A DNA stretch of 64,000 nucleotides from Tolypothrix sp. PCC 7712 (GTDB lineage Bacteria > Cyanobacteriota > Cyanobacteriia > Cyanobacteriales > Nostocaceae). The notes under the pieces were generated by a model, which was not told where the DNA came from, made no database searches, and was given only the letters and a program-made list of their open reading frames with translations. The position numbers and the translations under genes were made by a program. The stretch's first letter is position 1; each line of letters begins with the position of its first letter. Location of the stretch: contig NZ_CP063785.1 of NCBI RefSeq assembly GCF_025860405.1, forward strand, positions 6,139,390 through 6,203,389. Reading direction: 5' to 3'. Of this stretch, positions 53,277-61,568 are shown in pieces.

Positions 53277-54356
53277 TTACTTCTTTTTCCCAAATCCCTG
53301 GCCACGCTGACCCTTTGACCAGATAATTAATTCACCATTGTTACCGCCAGCTGCTAATAAATGTCCTTGTGGATGCCAAGATAGACAAGAGAATCCGTTA
53401 GCTACACCATCAAGAACTTGAGTTAGCCGCTTTCCTCTATTGGAGAGACATACACAACCATCTTCAGATGCAGAAGCTAAAAGGTGGGTTTTGGGTTGAA
53501 ATTGGAGCGATCGCACTGTATCTTGATGTGTTGGTAGAACTTGCGCTTCCCAGTCATCATTTTGTTTTTCCCACACTACTACCCCTTCTGCACTAGCAGC
53601 AGCCAATAGAGGCGCACCAAATTTTGTCACTGTATCCGACCATGTTAAATAGCGAATTTTACCTGGAAAGCCCCGCATCATCCAAGGGTTGGGATTCTCC
53701 CATTCCAAAACAGAAATCGAAAGATCCATATTCCCAGAAGCGATATATTTACCATCAGGCGACCAAGAGATCATCAAACTTGCGGAATCAACAGGTAACA
53801 AAGAAGGTTCATCATCCCAATTTTCCGCCATCCAGATTTTTACTTCTTGATAACCTGCAACTGCTAAACTTTCGCCATGAGGATGCCAATTAATATCGAG
53901 AACAGAAGAAGTATCAAAATTTAGCGTTGCCTCAACCTCACCGATTTCTGCATTCCATACTTGCACTACTCGACCTAAACTAAATGCTAGTTGGTTATTC
54001 GTAGGACTCCACGCCATCCGGTCAATCCAAACATGGTAATTTTGCAAAATCCTGAAGATTTCTGGCTGTTGTGACTGTAAACGCCAAATTTTTACCTCTC
54101 CATTTTGCCCAGATGCAGCGATAAATTGACCATCCCAGGAAAAAGCTAAACAGTCTACAGATTCGCCATTACCCGGTTGTAGAGAGATTTCATCAAAGGT
54201 TTCCCCAATACGCCATATCGTCACCTCTCCCAGCGCCGAACTAGCAGCGAGAATCTGACCATTTGGTGACCAAGCGATCGCTGTGACATAATCTGAGAGC
54301 ATCCCTCGCCAGTGCTGCTCAAAGTCTCCTTGTATTTTTGCTTTTAAACTAGACAC
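53277..54356 (-). CDS. WD40-repeat protein cotranscribed with hemB
   Basis: 359 residues from the GTG at 54356 (GAGAGGA upstream; an in-frame TTG lies two codons earlier). About seven WD-type blades, for example YVTAIAWSPNGQILAASSAL, VDCLAFSWDGQFIAASGQNG, LMISWSPDGKYIASGNMD, VRSLQFQPKTHLLASASEDG and FSCLSWHPQGHLLAAGGNNG. It ends Lys-rich (GFGKKK). It is a scaffold with no enzymatic motif. It starts 28 bp after hemB in the same direction, so it shares the hemB promoter and its Zur-like box. A role in zinc limitation is inferred from this position only. Confidence 0.85.
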   Translation of the reverse strand: MSSLKAKIQGDFEQHWRGMLSDYVTAIAWSPNGQILAASSALGEVTIWRIGETFDEISLQPGNGESVDCLAFSWDGQFIAASGQNGEVKIWRLQSQQPEIFRILQNYHVWIDRMAWSPTNNQLAFSLGRVVQVWNAEIGEVEATLNFDTSSVLDINWHPHGESLAVAGYQEVKIWMAENWDDEPSLLPVDSASLMISWSPDGKYIASGNMDLSISVLEWENPNPWMMRGFPGKIRYLTWSDTVTKFGAPLLAAASAEGVVVWEKQNDDWEAQVLPTHQDTVRSLQFQPKTHLLASASEDGCVCLSNRGKRLTQVLDGVANGFSCLSWHPQGHLLAAGGNNGELIIWSKGQRGQGFGKKK

Positions 54357-54383
54357 GCCCAAAATCCTCTCTAAAAGCTGCTA

Positions 54384-55385
54384 CTAAGCCAACATCAACG
54401 CTACTTCCTTGGCAAAATAAGTCAAAATTAAATCAGCACCAGCCCGTTTCATACTGGTTAAAGTCTCTAAAATCACCTTTTTCTCATCAATCCAACCATT
54501 TTCAGCCGCAGCTTTAATCATGGCGTACTCACCACTGACGTTATATGCTGCTACAGGCAAGTTCGTATAATCTTTTACGCGCCGAATAATATCTAAATAA
54601 GCCAAAGCCGGCTTAACCATAACTATATCTGCACCTTCAGCAATATCTAGTGCTACTTCTTTAATCGCTTCCCGTGCATTTGCTGCATCCATTTGGTAAG
54701 TTTTTTTATCCCCAAACTTCGGCGCAGAATCTAATGCATCGCGAAATGGCCCGTAATATGCGGAAGCATATTTTGCAGAATATGCCAAAATCCGCACATC
54801 AATATATCCGGCTGCATCTAAAGCCTGGCGAATCGCCCCAACTCTGCCATCCATCATATCGGAAGGAGCTACCATGTCAGACCCAGCCTCAGCTTGGGAA
54901 ACCGCCATTTTCACTAATACTTCTACTGTGGGATCGTTGAGAATTACACCATGTTCATCGACAATGCCATCATGACCATGTGTAGTAAAAGGGTCAAGAG
55001 CTACATCGGTAATTACTAAGATATCTGGCACAGCTTGTTTAATTGCCTTGATAGTGCGCTGTACTAATCCTTCTGGGTTGTAGCTTTCAGTACCAATATC
55101 GTCTTTTTTAATTTCTGGGATCACAGGAAATAAAGCGATCGCATTTATCCCCAATTGAGATACTTCGGCAATTTCTTTGAGTAACAAATCTAGAGTATAT
55201 CGATAACACCCAGGCATGGAAGTGATTTCAATTTTCCGATCCTCTCCTTCCATCACAAACATTGGATAAATCAAGTCATCGACACTAAGAGTAGTTTCTT
55301 GCACCATACGGCGTAAAGTTGCAGTGCGACGCAAACGACGCGGACGTTGAACTGGGGTAGTAGGAGCAATATTTTCTGCTGACAT
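54384..55385 (-). CDS. hemB: Delta-aminolevulinic acid dehydratase (porphobilinogen synthase), zinc-independent type
   Basis: 333 residues. It condenses two 5-aminolevulinate molecules to porphobilinogen for heme and chlorophyll. RRLRRTATLRRMVQETTL start; LIYPMFVMEG; active-site lysines in LAYSAKYASAYYGPFRDA and IVMVKPALAYLDI. The metal-site segment reads VALDPFTTHGHDGIV, with Asp where Zn enzymes have Cys, so the enzyme is expected to be Mg-type. A Zur-like box (55418-55432) lies 33 bp upstream and the WD40 gene follows. Whether this is the only hemB or a second, zinc-starvation copy cannot be told from the window. Confidence 0.95.
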   Translation of the reverse strand: MSAENIAPTTPVQRPRRLRRTATLRRMVQETTLSVDDLIYPMFVMEGEDRKIEITSMPGCYRYTLDLLLKEIAEVSQLGINAIALFPVIPEIKKDDIGTESYNPEGLVQRTIKAIKQAVPDILVITDVALDPFTTHGHDGIVDEHGVILNDPTVEVLVKMAVSQAEAGSDMVAPSDMMDGRVGAIRQALDAAGYIDVRILAYSAKYASAYYGPFRDALDSAPKFGDKKTYQMDAANAREAIKEVALDIAEGADIVMVKPALAYLDIIRRVKDYTNLPVAAYNVSGEYAMIKAAAENGWIDEKKVILETLTSMKRAGADLILTYFAKEVALMLA

Positions 55386-55417
55386 GGGATTTGTAGATGA
55401 TTACCACTAAAATATAA

Positions 55418-55432
55418 TGATAATCGTTTTCA
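55418..55432. promoter_or_regulatory. Zur-like box upstream of hemB
   Basis: TGATAATCGTTTTCA: two mismatches from the cyanobacterial Zur palindrome TGATAATNATTATCA. It is 33 bp before the hemB ATG, in promoter position. Confidence 0.6.
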
Positions 55433-55651
55433 TCACTCCTCAATACTTTCCCACAAAAATGGCCATCCTTTGAGCCTATAAATCACATAAACTTCACTCC
55501 AGGGCTTTGGCGCACTCCCGTTTAAAATTCAATTGGGATGATTTTGGCGTTTCACAAGTTTGGGCTTGGGAATCGGTTCCGGAATTGGAGTAGTATTTTC
55601 CGCAAGTTTTAATTCTGCAACTGCTTGAGCAATTGCTTCTATAGGATTCAT
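55433..55651 (-). pseudogene. Small gene with one in-frame TGA (73 codons)
   Basis: From an ATG at 55651 the frame reads MNPIEAIAQAVAELKLAENT, a Pro-rich stretch (TPIPEPIPKPKLV) and RQNHPN. A TGA follows at 55529-55531. It then continues ILNGSAPKPWSEVYVIYRLK GWPFLWESIEE to a TGA at 55433. Both halves look like protein in the same frame, so this is probably a 72-residue gene broken by a TGG-to-TGA change, a sequencing error, or a 40-residue gene. No function recognised. Confidence 0.4.
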
Positions 55652-55671
55652 ATTTGATTTCTGAACTAGAC

Positions 55672-55749
55672 GTAGGGTGTGTTGTCGCGTAGCGCAACGC
55701 ACCAAAGCTGAGAATACGGTGCGTTACACTTCGTGATAACGCACCCTAC
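55672..55749. repeat. Repeat family E, copy 3
   Basis: GTAGGGTGTGTTGTCGCG to GATAACGCACCCTAC, the same element as at 5650 and 40105. Confidence 0.75.
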
Positions 55750-55784
55750 ACATACTTAGATTTTTCAATAATCAAATCGGATTC

Positions 55785-56387
55785 CTATACTTGTGTTGCT
55801 GTTAAACAGTTGGAACAACTAACGATCATCTGTAACAATGCGGGAATACCTTGGAATACAGGAACTGAACAATTATTTATTCCGATCCATTTAGCAATGG
55901 GGAAAACTACGGGAGCGAAAACAAATGCATCAGGAAGGTTAGGAATTAAAGCAGTAATCCATTGCTGAAACATTTTTTGATGGTACATACTTTGAGAAGT
56001 CGGGCTATTAGATACCTCTACCCAGTTATTACCTTCCCGTCGTTTCCATTTGTCTTTGTAAGCAGTAAATGAACCTTTCCAAGTTTTTACTTCTACTAAA
56101 AAGACACCCTGATCACCGATAATTAAATGGTCTATCTCTGTTAGAGAGCCTAAATTCGTAGGAATTAAAGCATTATTAAATATTACCCATGTATCGGGAA
56201 ATGATTGCAAAATTAGTGCAACACTCCATTCCCCAATATTACCTTTAAATTTATTTTTTGCCTGATTGAATTCAAACATAAATGAACCTAAGCCACCCAA
56301 AAAACCATTTCCTAATGTTTCCTGAATTTCTTGGTGTTTGGCTGATTTTTTAGCATCTATCTTTTTTTTAAATTCCGCCTTCAGCAA
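55785..56387 (-). CDS. NERD (nuclease-related) domain protein
   Basis: 200 residues. A helical start (about 1-40) precedes the NERD domain: KGNIGEWSVALILQSFPDTW, then LGSLTEIDHLIIGDQGVFLVEVKTWKGSFTA. The TEIDHLII ... VEVKTWKG core matches the D-(x)-E-x-K arrangement of restriction-like nucleases. The C-terminal half (HQKMFQQWITAL to AFVFAPVVFP) is also family-typical. A role in DNA processing is presumed; substrate unknown. It is not clearly part of the zinc cluster, lying between hemB and the phosphoesterases without a Zur-like box. Confidence 0.85.
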   Translation of the reverse strand: MLKAEFKKKIDAKKSAKHQEIQETLGNGFLGGLGSFMFEFNQAKNKFKGNIGEWSVALILQSFPDTWVIFNNALIPTNLGSLTEIDHLIIGDQGVFLVEVKTWKGSFTAYKDKWKRREGNNWVEVSNSPTSQSMYHQKMFQQWITALIPNLPDAFVFAPVVFPIAKWIGINNCSVPVFQGIPALLQMIVSCSNCLTATQV

Positions 56388-56764
56388 TGGTGATTAGTGT
56401 AGAGTTCTCATAAAATTTGTGGGAATATTTACAAGATTTGCAGTTAGCTAATACCACTTAAAATAATGTTTGCGACAGATAAATTCTTTGTAGGGGCACG
56501 GCACCAGTAAGATATTTGAGATACCAAAAGATTGTGGATGCCGTGCCCTTACCCATCTGTCGCGTTCTTTTTTCAAAATGGTATAATAAAAGCGATCGCT
56601 GATTCAGTCTCTATCCTTAACCTCTAACTGAAAAATTAAAATATGACTGACTTCGGTTAGATAAAATTTAAGAATTATGCATGAGTTCAGAAAACGCCAC
56701 TATTATTAAAGTTCCCAAATTACTATGAACTCTCACAAGCACGTCATGGCAAATTAATTGTAAA
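56388..56764. other. Spacer, inverted repeat only
   Basis: GTAGGGGCACGGCA (56491-56504) and TGCCGTGCCCTTAC (56540-56553) form an inverted repeat related to the ends of family A. Otherwise AT-rich, with no gene seen. Confidence 0.5.
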
Positions 56765-57514
56765 TTATGCCAATTTAGTAGACCGTAAACTTTTGCTAAA
56801 TCCTTTATTTACCCCATAACGAATAGTTTTAAACTCCACATCATTTGTGCTGGGGTTGTAAAGAGTGTAAATTGCTGTTCCTGGGGTGCGTCCAACATTA
56901 CCTACACCCACAACTTGACTTGGGGTAATGTTAACCGTTTGCGAAGCAGCGCTACTATCCAGGGTAGTAACACCTGTAGTAATGGAACCTGCTTGTAATT
57001 GATATTGAAAAGCTAAACCAGAACGACCGCAAAATAAATTATGAGCTTGCATTCGTGACAATTGGTCGCACATCATAATTGGAGAACTATCTGGTGTTAA
57101 TTCCTCATCCACAGATACCGTTGTCCCGTGAATTAGCAAACAATCCAGTTCAAAAAAACCAAAATCAAGGTTTCTAATCCATTGCACTGTTTGGCGAGAA
57201 ACACTATCCCAAAGCATTTTCGCTGTATCTCCGCCATACTTAGCCATCAACTCAGTAGGTTCTCCCGTTCCAGCCAAACCATGCAAAATCAAACATTGTT
57301 CCTCCCACCACCCCTTACAAACCATAGGTTCTAACTCACCGCGCCGAGGTTTGCGTACCCGTTCCACCAGTTTTTCCGATTCTGATGTCGGCCCAACTAA
57401 ATCACCAAGAATATACAAAGCCTCTATCAACCGACTTTGACGCTTAATATCCGCCATCACAGCCTCATAAGCCGCCAAATTACCCTCAATACCACTCAAA
57501 ATCGCCCATTTCAT
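56765..57514 (-). CDS. Calcineurin-like phosphoesterase paralogue with altered metal ligands
   Basis: 249 residues. The fold is recognisable: MKWAILSGIEGNLAAYEAVM, ALYILGDLVGP, DCLLIHGTTV, then a C-terminal VGVGNVGRTPGTAIYTLYNP (matching INVGSVGEPRHGRPNATYVI in the paralogue at 57999). But the canonical SDIHGN is SGIEGN (metal-binding Asp and His both lost), the GNHD block is GWWEEQ, and the GHTH block is CGRSG. It is therefore likely inactive or uses a different mechanism. The gene lies next to the second phosphoesterase and inside the zinc cluster. A regulatory or binding role is possible. A clear own promoter is not seen. Confidence 0.75.
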   Translation of the reverse strand: MKWAILSGIEGNLAAYEAVMADIKRQSRLIEALYILGDLVGPTSESEKLVERVRKPRRGELEPMVCKGWWEEQCLILHGLAGTGEPTELMAKYGGDTAKMLWDSVSRQTVQWIRNLDFGFFELDCLLIHGTTVSVDEELTPDSSPIMMCDQLSRMQAHNLFCGRSGLAFQYQLQAGSITTGVTTLDSSAASQTVNITPSQVVGVGNVGRTPGTAIYTLYNPSTNDVEFKTIRYGVNKGFSKSLRSTKLA

Positions 57515-57689
57515 ATAATTTTAGATTTTAAATTTTAGATTTTGGATTTCCAATTGTTGATACCCTCCCAATACAGTTCGGTTAAGGGAGAAAGGGAAAA
57601 GGGGAAAAGGATTGAATTGACCCTTACCCTTTTCCCATTACCCTTTTCCCAAATCACGAGAGAGATGCAAAATACTTATCCGAACCGTA

Positions 57690-58000
57690 TTGGATACCCT
57701 CCCCCATTACCCATTACCCATTACCCATTCCCCATTAAGTAGTTAAACAAAATTAATTACACAATGTCATTGCGAATGGAGCGGAGCGGAATGAAGCAAT
57801 CGCAAGGGTTGAGATTGCTTCTCTTCGAGACGCTACGCGTTAAGCGAAGCTATGCCGAAGGCTTTACGCTGCGCTCGTAATGACTGTAATTAATTTTGCG
57901 TGGTTACTTACCCATTACCCATTACCCATTACCCATTCCCCATTCCCCCTCTCCCATTCCCCATTCCCCATTCCCCATTCCCCATTCCCCATTCCCCATT
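57690..58000. repeat. CCCATTA/CCCCATT repeats around MITE B copy 2
   Basis: CCCATTA runs (57703-57735) continue at 57910-57935 after element B. CCCCATT runs then extend to the stop codon of the phosphoesterase gene, whose TAA (complement, 57999-58001) is itself made from the last CATTA unit. Confidence 0.8.
57738..57908. mobile_element. MITE-like element B, copy 2 (171 bp)
   Basis: Ends identical to the copy at 10988-11112 (AGTAGTTAAACAAAATTAAT and complement of GTAATTAATTTTGCGTGG). TA flanks lie on both sides. It sits inside a CCCATTA array, so the empty site is evident: CCCATTA continues across it. The interior is longer than copy 1 by the segment CTTCGAGACGCTACGCG and what follows. Confidence 0.75.
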
Positions 58001-58811
58001 ACCTCGTACAAACATGAGTCGGATCATCCGCCCGTTCCGCAAATTCCAAACCCTGCGCTAAACGCCAAGCAAAAATTGCAGGTAAGCCTTTTTCAATAAT
58101 CGCCGCGCAAGTTTTTTGATAATCGTAAGGAACTTCTCGCAACATTACTTCTTGAGTATCCGTGTCATAAATTACATAAGTTGCATTGGGTCGCCCATGT
58201 CGTGGTTCCCCCACAGAACCAACATTAATAATTCGTTTTACAGATGTATAAAAACTCCTTTCTTGGGCTTTTACACCTTCAGTTTTGATGCAAACTTTTA
58301 AATTACCTGCATCCAAATTCCGAATATAAGGTACATGAGTATGACCACAAAATAGCACATCTGCATTTACAGATAGTACTCTTTCTAAAGCCACAAAAGC
58401 ATCTATTTCTGGTAATAAATATTCGTGATTACTGTGAGGGCTACCATGCACAAAAGCCAGTTTTTCTTGACGTAAACTGTAGGGAAGTTGGGCAAGAAAT
58501 TCGCGGTTTTCGGGCTGAATTTCTTTGTTTGTCCACTCATGAGCTAAATGTCCCCGTTTTTCAGCTAACAATGAGGGATAACTGCACTCACAAGCATTTA
58601 AGCCTTCAACAATATCTTCATCCCAACAACCAGCACAAGTGGGAATTTCTAAAGAACGAATTTGAGCTACAACTTCATTCGGATAGGGGCCATATCCTAC
58701 TAAATCACCTAGACAAAAAATTTTGTCAGCTTTGTGTTTATCAATATCTAATAAGACAGCATTTAAAGCTTCAGAATTACCATGAATACATGAGATGACT
58801 GCTATTTTCAC
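57999..58811 (-). CDS. Calcineurin-like metallophosphoesterase, variant active site
   Basis: 270 residues. MKIAVISCIHGNSEALNAVL, IFCLGDLVGYGPYPNEVV, AFVHGSPHS, DVLFCGHTHVPYI and INVGSVGEPRHGRPNATYVIYD follow the YfcE/diadenosine tetraphosphatase-type pattern. Two ligand positions differ: SDIHGN is SCIHGN (Asp to Cys) and GNHD is GCWDED. The other ligands (His in IHGN, Asp in GDL, His in VHGS and GHTH) are kept, so an enzyme with altered metal preference is possible. Its start overlaps the CobW-like gene by 4 bp, giving an operon under the Zur-like box at 59586. Paralogue at 56765. Confidence 0.85.
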   Translation of the reverse strand: MKIAVISCIHGNSEALNAVLLDIDKHKADKIFCLGDLVGYGPYPNEVVAQIRSLEIPTCAGCWDEDIVEGLNACECSYPSLLAEKRGHLAHEWTNKEIQPENREFLAQLPYSLRQEKLAFVHGSPHSNHEYLLPEIDAFVALERVLSVNADVLFCGHTHVPYIRNLDAGNLKVCIKTEGVKAQERSFYTSVKRIINVGSVGEPRHGRPNATYVIYDTDTQEVMLREVPYDYQKTCAAIIEKGLPAIFAWRLAQGLEFAERADDPTHVCTR

Positions 58812-59578
58812 GCTTCTATTTCCTCTGCCAGCAATTGTTTTGTCTGTTCTTGATAATGCAAAATAGCGGCTTCAGATAAACAGCAATCTTGCAATGTTTT
58901 CGCTACATTCACTTCATCTAAGTTTTCTGCAAAAACCTCTATACCACTAAAGCGTTGTGGTCTTCCTTCTAAATAGCGGGGTAAGTTTAATTCCCTAAAA
59001 TCATCTTTGGAAATACCTGCAACATAATCTGTATACAAATAACGCCCATCAGCAAGATTAAAAATACCTTTTGCACGGGTAACTGCGCCATAAGCATTAT
59101 GTGTTAATTCGTACCAAAATTCTGCTAAACTACTTTCCTCAACCACTTCACCAGCGCTTGAAGCTCGCCATAGCCTAGGTTGTGACACAGTATTTGGAAT
59201 ATTTACACCTGGTATAATTTCATTCGCCCAATCGTGCCATTCCGAATTTTGCAGGTGTGGGGGTAAGATAGCGATCGCATGGTACTGTAAGTTATCCAAA
59301 ATTTGGGCTACTGCGCTTAATTCCAAATAAAATCCCAATTCTAAATAAACCGCATCCGCTACTGTAAGTTGGTTTAAAAACTCAACTCTTTCACTATCGC
59401 TAAAAACTTTCACAAATGGGAATTCAGCACCTAGGCGCGTTTGGTCAATGGGAACAGCACCTGTACCAGGGCTAAAATACAGTACTTTTTCTTGCTGTTT
59501 TAATCTCAACTGCTGCTCAATCCAAGTAGTTTTGCCACAACCCACTGGCCCAGCCACTACAGTAATTATCGGTATCAT
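58808..59578 (-). CDS. CobW/COG0523-like P-loop NTPase without the CxCC motif
   Basis: 256 residues. P-loop AGPVGCGKTTWIEQQL near the start, KVLYFSPGTGAVPIDQTRLG as a switch-like segment, AVYLELGFYLEL in place of the usual ETTG/DP region, and a C-terminal CobW-C-like half (FNLADGRYLYTDYVAG, RYLEGRPQRFSGIEVFAENL). The CxCC metal site of COG0523 chaperones is missing. It lies directly under a Zur-like box and is coupled to the phosphoesterase at 57999. It may be a metal chaperone-like regulator in zinc limitation, which is inferred. Confidence 0.75.
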   Translation of the reverse strand: MIPIITVVAGPVGCGKTTWIEQQLRLKQQEKVLYFSPGTGAVPIDQTRLGAEFPFVKVFSDSERVEFLNQLTVADAVYLELGFYLELSAVAQILDNLQYHAIAILPPHLQNSEWHDWANEIIPGVNIPNTVSQPRLWRASSAGEVVEESSLAEFWYELTHNAYGAVTRAKGIFNLADGRYLYTDYVAGISKDDFRELNLPRYLEGRPQRFSGIEVFAENLDEVNVAKTLQDCCLSEAAILHYQEQTKQLLAEEIEA

Positions 59579-59585
59579 ACCAGAA

Positions 59586-59600
59586 TGATAATCGTTTTTA
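59586..59600. promoter_or_regulatory. Zur-like box upstream of the CobW-like gene
   Basis: TGATAATCGTTTTTA, the left half perfect and the right half degenerate against TGATAATNATTATCA. It is 8 bp before the start codon and between two genes of the cluster. Confidence 0.5.
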
Positions 59601-59614
59601 TAGTTTTAAAAAAA

Positions 59615-60856
59615 TCAAGCACTTCTTAAATGGGAAAGCGCCAGACTCCGCTTCACAATTGCCGGAACAATCTTGTCACTGGCCATTCTCGCACCTGACA
59701 AATTTCTGGCGGTTGGGCCTACTTGTAAAGCCGCTAACCCACCCATAATAAATAATTCCGAACCAGGAATACGTAAATATTCATCTAACACAGGTAAACC
59801 ATTAACTATAGGAGTGGGATAAGCTGCCAAAACTTCTTGTAATAATGGCTCAGATGTAGCATCAAATTGAGTGCCAGTAGAAAGCCAAATTCTGTTGTAT
59901 TCATGCTGGCTACCATCACTACATTTAACTAACCAATTCGTACCCAACCACTCAGCTTTTACAACTTCACAGTTTTCATCAATTTTGAGATTGGCACTAC
60001 GCACTTGCCGCCGCAGTTGCATCCCCATTGCTGGTGTCATGGAACCCCCATTACGCGCTTGTCTAATTATGGTAAAGCGCTGTTCATAATTCGGTTCTGC
60101 AAAAAATCCTTTGAGATATTTGGGCCCTAACCAACCTGGTTCTGCATCAAATAATTTTTCTTGCAATTGTCGGCGCATCATTAAATGGACTTTTGCACCA
60201 TGCGAAATCGCACCTATTGCTAAATGTCCACTAGTTAAACCGCCACCAATAATTAAGATTTTTTCCCCCATGAAATGCAACTTCCGCAAATCTACGGATT
60301 GGGAATGACACAACCTATCTTGGGGATACTCTGACTCAATTTGATTTACCCAGTTCGGGAAGTTTGGTTTAGCGCTACCCGTTGCCAATACTACCCGCCG
60401 CGCCATAATCGATTGTCCATCTTGCAACCACAGGCGCAAGCGCGGGCGAATTAAATGGCGCAGAGGTTCAATGCGAATCACGTTTACAGGAACTACTTGC
60501 TGTGACAATGAAAAGCGAGTAATTACATCCTGACAAAAATCTTGAAATAGCTGAGTTCCAGGTAAATCATAGGGTGCGAATAACTCACTAGAACGAGATT
60601 CAGCAAACTTCCGCAATGCAAAAGGATTGGGGTCAGGATGATGAACGGCGGGGGAACGCAAATGAGGAATTTCTAAAGCTGTAAATTGGTGCTGCCAATT
60701 ACTCATCCACCTGCCACTGGGGTCAAACACCAAAAACCTACTCCGCATAGTTTGCCGCTTTTGTAGCAAGTGAGTAGCTAGGGTTAAGCCATGAGGGCCA
60801 GCACCAATAATTGCTAGGTCTATTGTCTGAGGTATTGATGGTGGAGTATCTTGCAT
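59615..60856 (-). CDS. FAD/NAD(P)-binding oxidoreductase (SidA/ornithine-monooxygenase-like fold)
   Basis: 413 residues. FAD-binding LAIIGAGPHGLTLATHLL (about 14-31), then FDPSGRWMSNW, LEIPHLRSPAVHHPDPNPFA, second nucleotide site EKILIIGGGLTSGHLAIGAI, and the C-terminal RIWLSTGTQFDA and ELFIMGGLAALQVGPTARNLSGAR. This is the flavin monooxygenase/lysine-ornithine hydroxylase-like group. A siderophore or metallophore step, or an NADPH-dependent redox role, is conceivable, but no metallophore synthesis genes are nearby. A perfect Zur palindrome begins 13 bp upstream of the ATG. Confidence 0.82.
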   Translation of the reverse strand: MQDTPPSIPQTIDLAIIGAGPHGLTLATHLLQKRQTMRSRFLVFDPSGRWMSNWQHQFTALEIPHLRSPAVHHPDPNPFALRKFAESRSSELFAPYDLPGTQLFQDFCQDVITRFSLSQQVVPVNVIRIEPLRHLIRPRLRLWLQDGQSIMARRVVLATGSAKPNFPNWVNQIESEYPQDRLCHSQSVDLRKLHFMGEKILIIGGGLTSGHLAIGAISHGAKVHLMMRRQLQEKLFDAEPGWLGPKYLKGFFAEPNYEQRFTIIRQARNGGSMTPAMGMQLRRQVRSANLKIDENCEVVKAEWLGTNWLVKCSDGSQHEYNRIWLSTGTQFDATSEPLLQEVLAAYPTPIVNGLPVLDEYLRIPGSELFIMGGLAALQVGPTARNLSGARMASDKIVPAIVKRSLALSHLRSA

Positions 60857-60868
60857 TTGCTCACAAAG

Positions 60869-60891
60869 ATTATGATAATCATTATCATAAT
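60869..60891. promoter_or_regulatory. Perfect Zur-type operator (23-bp palindrome)
   Basis: ATTATGATAAT, a central C, and ATTATCATAAT are exact complements, containing TGATAATCATTATCA, an exact match to the cyanobacterial Zur consensus. It lies between folE and the oxidoreductase gene and 13 bp before the latter's ATG, where bound Zur would block transcription or initiation. Confidence 0.85.
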
Positions 60892-60932
60892 AGTTTAAAG
60901 CAAATCAACTAATTCCTAGCCCTGATTTCAAG

Positions 60933-61568
60933 CTAAAAGCTAGCATTGTGCCGAATCAAATTCATAAACTCCTGACGAGTGCGGACATCTTCTGCAAACA
61001 CTCCCCGCATTGCACTGGTGACAGTCCAAGAACCCGGTTTTTGAACACCGCGCATTACCATACACATATGCGTTGCTTCTAATACCACTGCTACGCCTCG
61101 AGGTTTCAGTAAACCTTGCAGTGCATCGGCAATTTGTATAGTCAGGCGTTCCTGAACTTGCAAACGGCGTGCATACATTTCACAAATTCGGGCAATTTTC
61201 GATAATCCTATCACCTTGCCATTAGGAATATACGCCACATGAGCGCGACCAATTATCGGTAATATATGGTGTTCGCAGGAACTAAAAATATCGATGTCTC
61301 TAACTAACACCATTTCATTGGTATCTTCTGTAAATACTGCCCCATTTAATAATTCATCCAAAGATTCATCATAGCCTTTGGTGATAAATTGCAGGGCTTT
61401 AACTACTCTTTTCGGAGTATCTTTTAAACCTTCTCTATCAGGATTTTCTCCTAAGCCGATTAACAAAGTACGTACAGCTTGAATCATGTCTGATTCTGTA
61501 ACATGAGGTAATTGTTGATTGGGTAAAGCGGTAGCAGAAATTAGTTGTGGAGGAATTGAGAGAGTCAT
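60933..61568 (-). CDS. folE: GTP cyclohydrolase I
   Basis: 211 residues, type I FolE, which makes dihydroneopterin triphosphate from GTP for folate/pterins. Core: SCEHHILPIIGRAHVAYIPN, GLSKIARICEMYARRLQVQE, LTIQIADALQ, and THMCMVMRGVQKPGSW. The zinc ligands are kept (Cys and His in SCEHH, Cys in HMCM), so it is a zinc-dependent enzyme. FolE is a known client of COG0523 chaperones under zinc shortage (ZagA in Bacillus), and a COG0523 gene lies just upstream here. No clear Zur box is in its 5' region. The oxidoreductase gene follows after 77 bp. Confidence 0.95.
   Translation of the reverse strand: MTLSIPPQLISATALPNQQLPHVTESDMIQAVRTLLIGLGENPDREGLKDTPKRVVKALQFITKGYDESLDELLNGAVFTEDTNEMVLVRDIDIFSSCEHHILPIIGRAHVAYIPNGKVIGLSKIARICEMYARRLQVQERLTIQIADALQGLLKPRGVAVVLEATHMCMVMRGVQKPGSWTVTSAMRGVFAEDVRTRQEFMNLIRHNASF

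Noticed and set aside
55494..55697. 67-residue Ser/Cys-rich open frame on the minus strand
   Set aside because: It is out of frame with the more protein-like broken gene at 55433-55651 and includes part of repeat E.
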